From CG10-46-32 sp964606465 (GTDB lineage: Bacteria > Patescibacteriota > Patescibacteriia > UBA2169), in contig CAZSGI010000049.1 of the NCBI GenBank assembly GCA_964606465.1, positions 1-5,052 on the forward strand: 5,052 nt of DNA, written 5' to 3'. Below are positions 1 through 5,052 of the stretch, piece after piece (the stretch's first letter is position 1; each line of letters starts with the position of its first letter). The notes under the pieces were generated by a model. It was not told the origin of the DNA. It saw only the letters and a program-made list of their open reading frames with translations, and searched no databases. The translations under genes were made by a program, and so were the position numbers.

Positions 1-310
1 GGAAGTTCATCTCGTGCGCTTTTTTCCGCAGCTCTTTTGCGGTTATCATGAACGCAACCATGCCCGCGCCAAAGCCCGCGAACCCCGCGAGCGCGGAGGG
101 GCCGAACTCGTAGATGTACGCGGAGTACACCACCAGAATGGTGCCGCCGATTGATGAGGCAACCACGGTGGACACGAACGCGAACAGCCCGAGCTTGCGC
201 TCGGCAATCATAAAATCAGCGCTCGTCTGCTTTCGGCCGCTTGCCCATCCTATGGCGAGCACCACCGCCATGTAGCCGATGATGAGGGATGAATCAACTG
301 CCGTCAGCAT
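1..310 (-). CDS. Sodium:solute symporter (SSS) family transporter, N-terminal part; runs off the window
   Basis: This is the first 103 residues of a membrane transporter that reads out of the left edge, so its C-terminal two thirds or more are not seen. Three hydrophobic segments are visible, at about residues 7-24, 41-67 and 70-91. Between the first two lies a short polar loop with D32-F33 and R38 followed by K-L-G, the arrangement of the 'D-F/Y ... G-R-x-L-G' signature near the start of SSS (PutP/PanF-like) symporters. The second helix carries the ASSIGG stretch (residues 51-56), which fits the unwound TM1 region of the LeuT fold. Family members couple Na+ (sometimes H+) entry to uptake of proline, sugars, pantothenate, acetate and similar solutes; the substrate cannot be read from this fragment. 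An SSS-type sensor domain of a histidine kinase (CbrA-like) is also possible, because the rest is missing. The ATG at 310-308 starts 3 nt after the upstream stop, which suggests translational coupling. No Shine-Dalgarno is evident. Confidence 0.8.
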   Translation of the reverse strand, partial: MLTAVDSSLIIGYMAVVLAIGWASGRKQTSADFMIAERKLGLFAFVSTVVASSIGGTILVVYSAYIYEFGPSALAGFAGFGAGMVAFMITAKELRKKAHEMNF

Positions 311-313
311 AGC

Positions 314-631
314 TTACTCGTTGCCGGATTTTTTCTTTTTGGCGTTTTTCGGCTTCTCTTCGGTGTAGCTACGCACGTGCTCGGCGATCTCCTTGATGCC
401 CATTGCCGCGATTTTGAATACCGCGCTTCCCACCTGGAGCTTTTCGCGCGCAAGCTCAATGACCTCCCCGAGCGCCTCCACGCGCGCGCGGATGTCGCGG
501 GTTACGCGCCGCGCGTCCCGCAGCGAAAGGGCGAGGTAGTAGAGGGACCAGGCGAGGAAAAACCCAACCGCCAGCGCCGCTGCCGTGAGCGCGTAAAAGA
601 GGATATCTTTGCTTGATTCAATCGGAGGCAT
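314..631 (-). CDS. Small single-pass membrane protein with long cytoplasmic helix, paired with the SSS symporter
   Basis: This 105-aa protein belongs to no family I recognise. One hydrophobic helix spans about residues 10-36. It is followed by an arginine-rich stretch (residues 38-48), which by the positive-inside rule places the N-terminus outside and the rest in the cytoplasm. Residues about 37-66 look like an amphipathic, possibly coiled-coil helix rich in Arg, Glu, Leu and Val. A second amphipathic helix covers about 67-89, and the C-terminus is a lysine-rich tail containing KKKK. It is the first gene of the leftward unit, and its TAA stop lies 3 nt before the symporter start. Some SSS symporters are encoded beside small membrane partners (for example YjcH with ActP, YhdT with PanF). 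Those have two membrane segments, so this is at most an analogous pairing. The ATG at 631-629 is the first start after the AT-rich spacer and has no Shine-Dalgarno. The reading frame is well supported; the function is unknown. Confidence 0.75.
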   Translation of the reverse strand: MPPIESSKDILFYALTAAALAVGFFLAWSLYYLALSLRDARRVTRDIRARVEALGEVIELAREKLQVGSAVFKIAAMGIKEIAEHVRSYTEEKPKNAKKKKSGNE

Positions 632-656
632 GGTGTTTCGGTTATGGTTTGCGTAT

Positions 657-685
657 AGTATAGCATATATGACGTTTTGAGGAAA
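657..685 (-). promoter_or_regulatory. Candidate sigma70-like promoter for the leftward unit
   Basis: Read on the minus strand, TATACT (662-657) is a 5-of-6 match to the -10 consensus. With a 17-bp spacer the -35 would be TTTCCT (685-680), only a 3-of-6 match, so the promoter is weak or needs help. Transcription would start near 650, about 20 nt upstream of the ATG at 631. Its footprint overlaps that of the rightward promoter candidate. Confidence 0.35.
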
Positions 686-696
686 TATGGTATAGT
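669..696 (+). promoter_or_regulatory. Candidate sigma70-like promoter for the rightward operon
   Basis: The -35 candidate ATGACG (669-674) matches TTGACA at 4 of 6 positions, and the -10 candidate TATAGT (691-696) matches TATAAT at 5 of 6. The 16-bp spacer is acceptable. A transcript would begin near 702-705, only about 7-10 nt before the ATG at 712, so the first gene of the operon would have almost no leader. This is a pattern match by eye, without experimental support. Confidence 0.45.
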
Positions 697-711
697 AGTT
701 GGTAGTTAGTT

Positions 712-1596
712 ATGGTGATACAGCAATACCAGGATCCTTCGGTTGAGCGCCGGCTCGCCATCGGCTTTTGGTACCAAGAGCACCGAACGGCGCTCCTCAA
801 GGTCATCGCAAGCGCGCTCATCGGCGCGAACGGCATCTTTTGGGCGTACACTCTCTACGGCGTGGGCCGGTTGGTGTTGGATGCGCAGAACAGCGCGCGC
901 CGCAACGCCGAGCTCATCGAACCGCTCTCGGACGTGGTTGCCGTGCACCGCTCCCTGGCCCCGGAACCCCTCGCCATTGACGACGTCTTCGTGCTCCCGA
1001 GCGCCTCGGAACCGAACGCGGCCGCGCCCGGGCGCGTTGATTTTCTGGCGCGCGTTCGGAACGAGAACCCGGACTGGATCATGGACGTTTCGTACGCGTT
1101 CCGGTGGGAGGGAGGGGAGAGCGAGCGGGCACGCTGGCTCCTCCTTCCGGAGGAAGAAACCACACTTGCGGCCATCGGCGCTCCGGTGGAGGGTTTGCCG
1201 GGTGGCGTGACGCTCGATGCGGATATCGCGTGGGAGCGGGTGAGGGATCCGAGCGTGCTGATTCGTCCCCGCGATGCGCTCGCGGGGATATCGGCAACGG
1301 ATTTTGACGTTACCCCTCGCAACGGCGTCACCGACATCAGCGCGGTGGTGGGGAACGCGAGCCAGTACACCGTCATCGCGCCTTCGGTGCTCTTGGTTGC
1401 CGAACGAGCGTCCGGGGAGCCTGCGGCGGTGTGGCTGCAGCTCTTTGACTCCATCGAGGCTCAAGGGACCGTTTTGAGCCAGCGCCGGTTTCTGCGCCCG
1501 ATTTCCGGGATTTCGGCGGTGCGCGCGTACCTGAACCTGGACGCGTTCGACGAGGGCACGTACCGGTTGCGCGGCGGCGAGCGCACGCCTTTTTAG
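712..1596 (+). CDS. Single-pass membrane protein with extracytoplasmic beta-rich region, unknown function
   Basis: This 294-aa protein is of no family I can name with confidence. Residues 1-30 are polar and basic (R13, R14, R25, K30). One hydrophobic segment at about 31-52 serves as an uncleaved anchor, and the remaining roughly 240 residues should lie outside the cytoplasmic membrane. The exported part begins with a helical linker (about 53-85) and continues as alternating strand-like stretches. Two stretches resemble each other in outline. One lies around 109-160, with a 'V-x-N-x-N' strand pair followed by an LLPEEE loop. The other lies around 205-285, with 'VVGNAS' followed by long strands and a polar turn. 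The N-rich strand followed by a hydrophobic pair recalls FxLYD/immunoglobulin-like folds, but this is a guess from pattern. It leads the operon, 24 nt ahead of rodA, so a role in envelope growth is plausible but unproven. The ATG at 712 lies just after the AT-rich spacer and lacks a Shine-Dalgarno. The stop is TAG. Confidence 0.8.
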   Translation: MVIQQYQDPSVERRLAIGFWYQEHRTALLKVIASALIGANGIFWAYTLYGVGRLVLDAQNSARRNAELIEPLSDVVAVHRSLAPEPLAIDDVFVLPSASEPNAAAPGRVDFLARVRNENPDWIMDVSYAFRWEGGESERARWLLLPEEETTLAAIGAPVEGLPGGVTLDADIAWERVRDPSVLIRPRDALAGISATDFDVTPRNGVTDISAVVGNASQYTVIAPSVLLVAERASGEPAAVWLQLFDSIEAQGTVLSQRRFLRPISGISAVRAYLNLDAFDEGTYRLRGGERTPF

Positions 1597-1620
1597 CACG
1601 CCCCTCTAGGTAAAAAGGGT

Positions 1621-2685
1621 ATGCGCGTGACGTTTCGGGGGGTGCTGCGGCAGATTGACTGGTGGATGCTCTCGGGCGCGCTCGCGCTCTCCGGGTTCGG
1701 GCTGCTCTTGATCCACAGCCTGACCTGGCCCGAGGATTCCCGGTTCTTAAAGCAGGTCGCCTTTTTGGTTTTCGGGCTCGCGCTGTTTTTCGGCGCGCAG
1801 TTCTTGGACGCGCATTTTTGGCGGAACGCTTCGGTGGTACTTTGGCTCGCGTCCGTGGCCGTGCTCATCGGGCTGCTCGCGTTCGGCGAGCCGACGCGCG
1901 GCGCGCGCGGGTGGATTACGGTCGGCGGACTCGGCATACAGCCCGCCGAGTTCGCGAAGCTCGCGGTGGTTCTGTTTCTGGCAACCACCCTCGAGCGTTT
2001 GCGTTTTGACATCGCCCGCTTCGCCGATTGGGTGGCGGTGGGGATCATCGTGGGGCTGCCTCTCTCCCTCGTCGCGCTGCAGCCGGACCTGGGAAACGCG
2101 TTCATCATCCTGGTGGTGAGCGGGGTGATGGTGCTGTACACGGGGTTGGACAAGCGGAAGCTCGCGGCCTTGGCGCTCGTCGTCGTTGTTGCGGCGACGA
2201 CGGGGTGGTTCCTCGTGCTTGCGGATTACCAGAAAGAGCGCGTGCTCACGTTCCTTTCTCCCCGGTCCGACCCGCTGGGAGCGGGGTACAACGTCACCCA
2301 GTCCATCGTTGCCATCGGTTCGGGCGGCTTTTTCGGCCGGGGGTTGGGGCTGGGCACGCAGAGCCAGCTCAACTTTCTCCCGGAGCAGGAGACGGACTTC
2401 ATCTTTGCGTCAACCGCCGAGGAGCTCGGGTTTCTGGGCGCGTCGCTCTTACTCCTCGCGTACCTGTTTTTGCTCGCGCGGCTCTACCGCGTGCTCGCCG
2501 CCGGGAATAGCCTGTTCGGAAGCTTTCTGACCCTGGGTGTCCTCGTGATGCTCTTTTCCCAGGCCGCGGTGAACGTCGGCATGAACATGGGCCTGTTCCC
2601 GGTTACCGGCGTCACCCTCCCGTTCGTCAGCTACGGCGGTTCGTCGCTCGTGACCAGTTTCATCGGCCTCTCCATTGCGCTCTCC
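1621..2685 (+). CDS. rodA: RodA-type SEDS peptidoglycan glycosyltransferase, 3' end lost in assembly gap
   Basis: SEDS proteins polymerise lipid II into glycan strands together with a class B penicillin-binding protein; RodA does this for side-wall elongation. The visible 355 residues show about ten membrane segments. They also carry the family landmarks: GARGW (about 98-102), the QPAEFAKL stretch after it, QPDLG ahead of TM6, and a large extracellular loop with GAGYN..QS. That loop leads to GTQSQLNFLPE and ETDFIFA, where Asp259 aligns with the catalytic Asp262 of E. coli RodA. SYGGSS (337-342) precedes the last helix. GTQSQLNFLPE favours RodA over FtsW. E. coli RodA has 370 residues, so probably only some 10-25 residues are hidden in the gap. 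The ATG at 1621 follows AGG (1608-1610) and AAGGG (1615-1619), a modest ribosome-binding region. An apparent open frame continuing past the Ns to 3069 is an artefact: its sequence after the gap is the wrong frame of the next gene. Confidence 0.92.
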
Positions 2686-2785
2686 NNNNNNNNNNNNNNN
2701 NNNNNNNNNNNNNNNNNNNNNNNNNNNNNNNNNNNNNNNNNNNNNNNNNNNNNNNNNNNNNNNNNNNNNNNNNNNNNNNNNNNNN
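2686..2785. other. Assembly gap of 100 N
   Basis: Exactly 100 consecutive N, the usual placeholder for a scaffold gap of unknown size. It hides the 3' end of rodA and the start codon of the zinc-ribbon gene. Both flanks are read on the same strand, consistent with correct scaffold order. The real gap could be a few dozen bases or could contain an additional gene. Confidence 0.97.
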
Positions 2786-3121
2786 CCCCACTACCAGTAC
2801 TCTTCGTCATCGCTCGAAAATCTCCGCCTCATCTCGTACTGTCCGTTGTGCAGCACGCACTACAATCCGAGCGAGGCTCTCGTGCTCGAGGAGAAGAGCG
2901 GTGCCCACCTGATCCACGTCACGTGCCGGACGTGCGAGAGTTCCATTGTGGCCGTGATTATGACGGGCGGGATTGGCGTTTCCAGCGTGGGGCTCATCAC
3001 GGACTTAACCGGCGCGGACGTCGTGCGCTTCAAAGACGCTTCTCCCGTCAGCTCGGACGACGTGCTTGAGGCGTACGATCTCCTCACACGGCACCCTGAT
3101 TTGGCAACACTTCTCAAATGA
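2786..3121 (+). CDS. Zinc-ribbon protein, 5' end lost in assembly gap
   Basis: The C-terminal 111 residues of a small protein are visible; its start lies in the gap. Counting from the first visible residue, Cys19-x2-Cys22 and Cys47-x2-Cys50 form a CX2C-X24-CX2C pair typical of a structural zinc ribbon. These are followed by a hydrophobic stretch, IVAVIMTGGIGVSSVGLITD (53-72), and then a polar C-terminal helix region ending near DLATLLK. The reading frame is supported by the spaced cysteines and by its TGA stop at 3119-3121, which overlaps the ATG at 3118 in the sequence ATGA. A short zinc ribbon could bind RNA, DNA or protein; nothing visible decides which. The overlap with the L25 gene and its position behind rodA point to co-expression with housekeeping genes. 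I cannot assign a named family. The other forward frame after the gap lacks the cysteine pattern and is Arg-rich, as expected of an off-frame reading. Confidence 0.75.
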   Translation, partial: PHYQYSSSSLENLRLISYCPLCSTHYNPSEALVLEEKSGAHLIHVTCRTCESSIVAVIMTGGIGVSSVGLITDLTGADVVRFKDASPVSSDDVLEAYDLLTRHPDLATLLK

Positions 3122-3132
3122 GGACGGGTATG
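3120..3132 (+). promoter_or_regulatory. Shine-Dalgarno that favours the ATG at 3130 for L25
   Basis: GAGGA (3120-3124) lies 5 nt before the ATG at 3130. The upstream in-frame ATG at 3118 has no purine-rich site, although it overlaps the previous stop as ATGA. Starting at 3130 also puts the conserved VPGVLYG segment at the residue number expected for L25 proteins (Gly33, against Gly32 in E. coli L25). Confidence 0.6.
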
Positions 3133-3825
3133 GCGGCAGTCATCGTGCTACAAGAGAGAACCCCGAGCGGAACGGTTGGCGCCCGCGCGCTGCGCCGGCG
3201 TTCGCTGGTGCCCGGGGTGCTGTACGGCGACCACCTCGAAAGCCGCCACTTTTCCATTGCCGCAAGCCACGTTCCGAAGTTGCACAAAGCGGGCGGCTCC
3301 TCCGGGTTGATCGACGTGCAGCTCGGCGGGGACCCGCAGCCGGTGAAAGCCATCGTGCAGCACGTGGAGCGCGATCCGGTTTCCGGCGCGTACGAGCACA
3401 TTGATCTGTACCAGGTGCGCATGGACCACAAGCTCCACACCGAAATCGCGTTGGAGTTCGTGGGCGAATCCAGCGCGGTGAAAGATTTGGGCGGCGTGCT
3501 GGTGAAGCAGCACGCCATGCTCCCCATCGAGTGTTTGCCCGCTGATTTGGTGAACCACGTTGCGGTCCCCGTTGGTTCCCTGAAAACGTTTGACGACGCG
3601 ATTCGCGTCCGTGATCTTGCGCTGCCGCCGGGTGTGGTCACGCACCTGCCGGGAGACGAGATTATCGCCTCTGTTGCCGAGCCTCGGAGCGAGCGGGAGC
3701 TCTCTGAGCTTTCTAGTGAGGTTGCCGCGGGTGAGGGGCCAGAGGTGCTGACCGAGAAGAAGGAGGAAGCGCCCGAAGCGGCAGGAGGCGGTGCTGAATC
3801 CGAAGCGAAAAAAGGAAAAGCGTAA
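3130..3825 (+). CDS. rplY: 50S ribosomal protein L25/general stress protein Ctc
   Basis: L25 binds 5S rRNA in the central protuberance of the large ribosomal subunit; the long two-domain form is called Ctc or TL5. With the start at 3130 the protein has 231 residues. Residues 1 to about 92 are the 5S-binding domain, with the G-x-x-GARALRRR segment (14-24) leading into VPGVLYG (27-33), and later AIVQHVERDP and the HIDLYQV strand. Residues about 95-185 are the C-terminal beta domain, recognisable by EFVGES, a KDLGGVL loop, IECLPADL and the LALPPGV motif. The last 45 residues are a low-complexity tail rich in Glu, Ala, Gly and Lys ending in KKGKA, a common but variable extension. The gene overlaps or abuts the zinc-ribbon gene, implying translational coupling. 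A start at 3118 would add four residues (MRTG); I prefer 3130 for its Shine-Dalgarno and family length. Confidence 0.95.
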   Translation: MAAVIVLQERTPSGTVGARALRRRSLVPGVLYGDHLESRHFSIAASHVPKLHKAGGSSGLIDVQLGGDPQPVKAIVQHVERDPVSGAYEHIDLYQVRMDHKLHTEIALEFVGESSAVKDLGGVLVKQHAMLPIECLPADLVNHVAVPVGSLKTFDDAIRVRDLALPPGVVTHLPGDEIIASVAEPRSERELSELSSEVAAGEGPEVLTEKKEEAPEAAGGGAESEAKKGKA

Positions 3826-3867
3826 CCGAGGAGCCGTCGCGCTCGGCTGCCCGTTTTGGCCGTGGGT

Positions 3868-4953
3868 ATGCAAAAACAAAAACACAGCGCCTCGACCCCT
3901 TCACCGAAACGACACCCATTCGGAACGGTTGTTTTTTTGTTGGTGATCGCGCTCTTGTGGTTCACCAGCTTCAAGCTCGTGGGCGGGGGGACGCCCGCTC
4001 CCGGGAAAAAATTTTTTGAATCGCTGGGCCGCGAGAACAAGCGTTCCGCCGGGGCGGCTTTCACGGATGCGAGCGATTACCCGGTGCTGGTGATGTTCGA
4101 CAACCACCCGGACTCGGTTCCGTACCAAGTTGGGCTCTCTTCGGCGCTCGTGGTGTACGAGGTGCTCGCCGAGGGCGGGTCAACGCGGTTCGCGGGGCTG
4201 TTCGCGGGCGCGCCGGAGAACGCGCCAAAAATCGGGCCCGTGCGCAGCGCGCGGCCGTACGTGGTTGCAATCGCGAGCGGGTGGAGCGCGTTTTTCTGGC
4301 ACGGCGGCGGGAGCCCGGAGGCGCTGGAGCTGATTCCGAAAACCGACGTCGTTGGCCTTAACGAGATTTCCGGGTTGGGCATCCGCTACTTCTGGCGCGA
4401 CCCCGACGTTCCGCGGCCGCACAACCTGTTTACGTCCGGTGATTTGATTGCTCTGGGGATTGCCGATTTTGAGCTCCTCGGGAAACTGCCAAGAGAGAAA
4501 CTGCTCTGGAGATGGGATGATGATCCGCCTCGGTCCAAGAGAGACGAGCGTATTGCCGCGACGCGCATCTATGTTGATTTTTCCGAGGGCATCGGGTTCG
4601 ACGCGGAGTACGAGTACGACGCAGGCAAGGACGCGTACGCGCGGTTTGCGGCGGGGGTGGCGCACCGGGACAACGCAACCGGTCTCCAGCTTGCTCCGGC
4701 AAACGTGATTGTGCAAAAGGTTCCGGAGGAGGGCTACTACCCGAGCGGAGAAGGCCGCATCTCGCTCGCCATGGAAGGGGAGGGAGAGATGCTTTTGTTC
4801 CAGCACGGCCGCGTCGCGAGGGGAACGTGGCGCAAGGAATCGCGCGATTCGCAAACCGAGTGGCTTGGCGCGGACGGCGAGCCGGTGACTTTGGCATCGG
4901 GTCAGACCTGGGTTGAGGTGGTTCCTGGCAGCCGGGCCGTAACGTACGAATAG
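3868..4953 (+). CDS. DUF3048 (YerB-like) domain protein, membrane-anchored
   Basis: This 361-aa extracytoplasmic protein of the DUF3048 family is typified by the B. subtilis lipoprotein YerB, whose biochemical role is not established as far as I know. Residues 1-18 are basic and polar. A hydrophobic anchor covers about 19-38 and is followed by a flexible G/P/K-rich linker. The N-terminal DUF3048 domain (about 70-215) shows the family hallmarks: VMFDN (75-79), GLSSALVVYEVLAEGG (89-104), STRF (105-108) and KIGPVRSARPY (121-131). The C-terminal DUF3048 domain (about 220-357) shows ANVIVQKV, a Gly-Glu-rich turn, GTWRKES and SGQTWVEVVP. No lipobox cysteine follows the hydrophobic segment, so it is probably an uncleaved anchor rather than a lipoprotein. 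The ATG at 3868 gives the best start. An in-frame TTG at 3856 would add four residues, and neither has a good Shine-Dalgarno. It lies 42 nt after rplY and is followed by a terminator-like hairpin. Confidence 0.9.
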   Translation: MQKQKHSASTPSPKRHPFGTVVFLLVIALLWFTSFKLVGGGTPAPGKKFFESLGRENKRSAGAAFTDASDYPVLVMFDNHPDSVPYQVGLSSALVVYEVLAEGGSTRFAGLFAGAPENAPKIGPVRSARPYVVAIASGWSAFFWHGGGSPEALELIPKTDVVGLNEISGLGIRYFWRDPDVPRPHNLFTSGDLIALGIADFELLGKLPREKLLWRWDDDPPRSKRDERIAATRIYVDFSEGIGFDAEYEYDAGKDAYARFAAGVAHRDNATGLQLAPANVIVQKVPEEGYYPSGEGRISLAMEGEGEMLLFQHGRVARGTWRKESRDSQTEWLGADGEPVTLASGQTWVEVVPGSRAVTYE

Positions 4954-4976
4954 GAAACGGTTCCGTATAAAAATTG

Positions 4977-5007
4977 AGCCCTGCAAAGTCGTTCCTTGCA
5001 GGGCTTT
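4977..5007. terminator. Strong hairpin, probable (possibly bidirectional) terminator
   Basis: A perfect 10-bp inverted repeat, AGCCCTGCAA (4977-4986) and TTGCAGGGCT (4996-5005), is separated by a 9-nt loop. It lies 23 nt after the DUF3048 stop. On the plus strand the following T run is only three bases long (5005-5007). On the minus strand the stem is followed by CAATTTTTAT, a much better U-tract. The structure could therefore end the rightward operon and also stop transcription arriving from a convergent gene beyond the window. Confidence 0.7.
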
Positions 5008-5052
5008 GAGCGCCGGAGCGTTGGTGTGTTCTGCACATCTTCCCATTCCCCC

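Larger units (their letters stand above)
632..711. promoter_or_regulatory. Divergent intergenic region carrying promoters for both transcription units
   Basis: This 80-bp spacer between divergent start codons is strikingly AT-rich against the GC-rich genes on both sides. It is the only place in the window where both units can start. It contains TATA-type elements on both strands and two copies of GTATAGTA, at 653-660 and 690-697. The two best sigma70-like promoter candidates are listed separately; their footprints overlap. No regulator is encoded nearby, and I recognise no operator palindrome. Confidence 0.65.

Noticed and set aside
706..1599. Long minus-strand open frame of 297 residues opposite the 294-aa gene
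   Set aside because: It is very rich in Arg, His and Pro, with no recognisable motif, and mirrors the real plus-strand gene. It is a shadow produced by GC-rich codon use.
2786..3069. RodA extension after the gap
   Set aside because: The sequence after the gap in this frame is Arg-rich and hydrophilic, unlike a SEDS C-terminus, and it is off-frame relative to the cysteine-bearing protein.
3826..3867. Possible attenuator hairpin between rplY and the DUF3048 gene
   Set aside because: AGCCG (3832-3836) and CGGCT (3844-3848) give only a 5-bp stem, and TTTT (3854-3857) starts five bases later. This is too weak to call in GC-rich sequence.
3114..4064. Minus-strand open frame of 316 residues opposite rplY and the DUF3048 start
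   Set aside because: It is Ser/Pro/Arg-rich low-complexity sequence and lies opposite a clear ribosomal protein gene; the plus-strand reading is certain.
4180..5046. Minus-strand open frame of 288 residues opposite the DUF3048 gene
   Set aside because: The plus-strand frame carries conserved DUF3048 motifs. The minus frame is Arg/Pro-rich, has no domain and would read through the terminator hairpin.
5008..5052. Possible RNA gene or start of another gene at the right edge
   Set aside because: I see no tRNA-like cloverleaf, no coding frame with a credible start and no repeat. It is only 45 bases of non-coding sequence after the terminator.

Overview
The window is about 60% GC, densely coded, and looks like a bacterial metagenome scaffold. 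It contains a run of exactly 100 N (2686-2785), so the true length is unknown. The gene set suggests a Candidate Phyla Radiation (Patescibacteria/Parcubacteria-like) bacterium. The supporting traits are small membrane proteins of no recognised family, a two-domain L25 with an Ala/Glu/Lys tail, a membrane-anchored DUF3048 protein and a short zinc-ribbon protein beside L25. This placement is an inference from gene style, not from a phylogenetic marker.

Layout: two transcription units diverge from an AT-rich spacer of about 80 bp (632-711). Leftwards run a 105-aa single-pass membrane protein (631-314) and, 3 nt later, the N-terminal third of a sodium:solute symporter (SSS) family transporter that runs off the window edge (310-1). 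Rightwards run a 294-aa single-pass membrane protein of unknown function (712-1596), a RodA-type SEDS glycosyltransferase (1621 into the gap), the C-terminal part of a CX2C-X24-CX2C zinc-ribbon protein (out of the gap to 3121), ribosomal protein L25/Ctc (3130-3825) and a DUF3048 (YerB-like) extracytoplasmic protein (3868-4953). A strong inverted repeat at 4977-5005 closes the unit and is probably a terminator.

The rightward genes are close together or overlapping and probably form one operon. It mixes cell-wall elongation (RodA), translation (L25, 5S rRNA binding) and two envelope proteins of unknown role, which suggests a growth-linked housekeeping unit. The leftward pair resembles known cases where a small membrane protein is encoded just upstream of an SSS symporter. 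I see no mobile element, CRISPR array, tRNA or rRNA. The least explained parts are the overlapping divergent promoters, the zinc-ribbon/L25 overlap, the 294-aa protein, and the small protein paired with the symporter.
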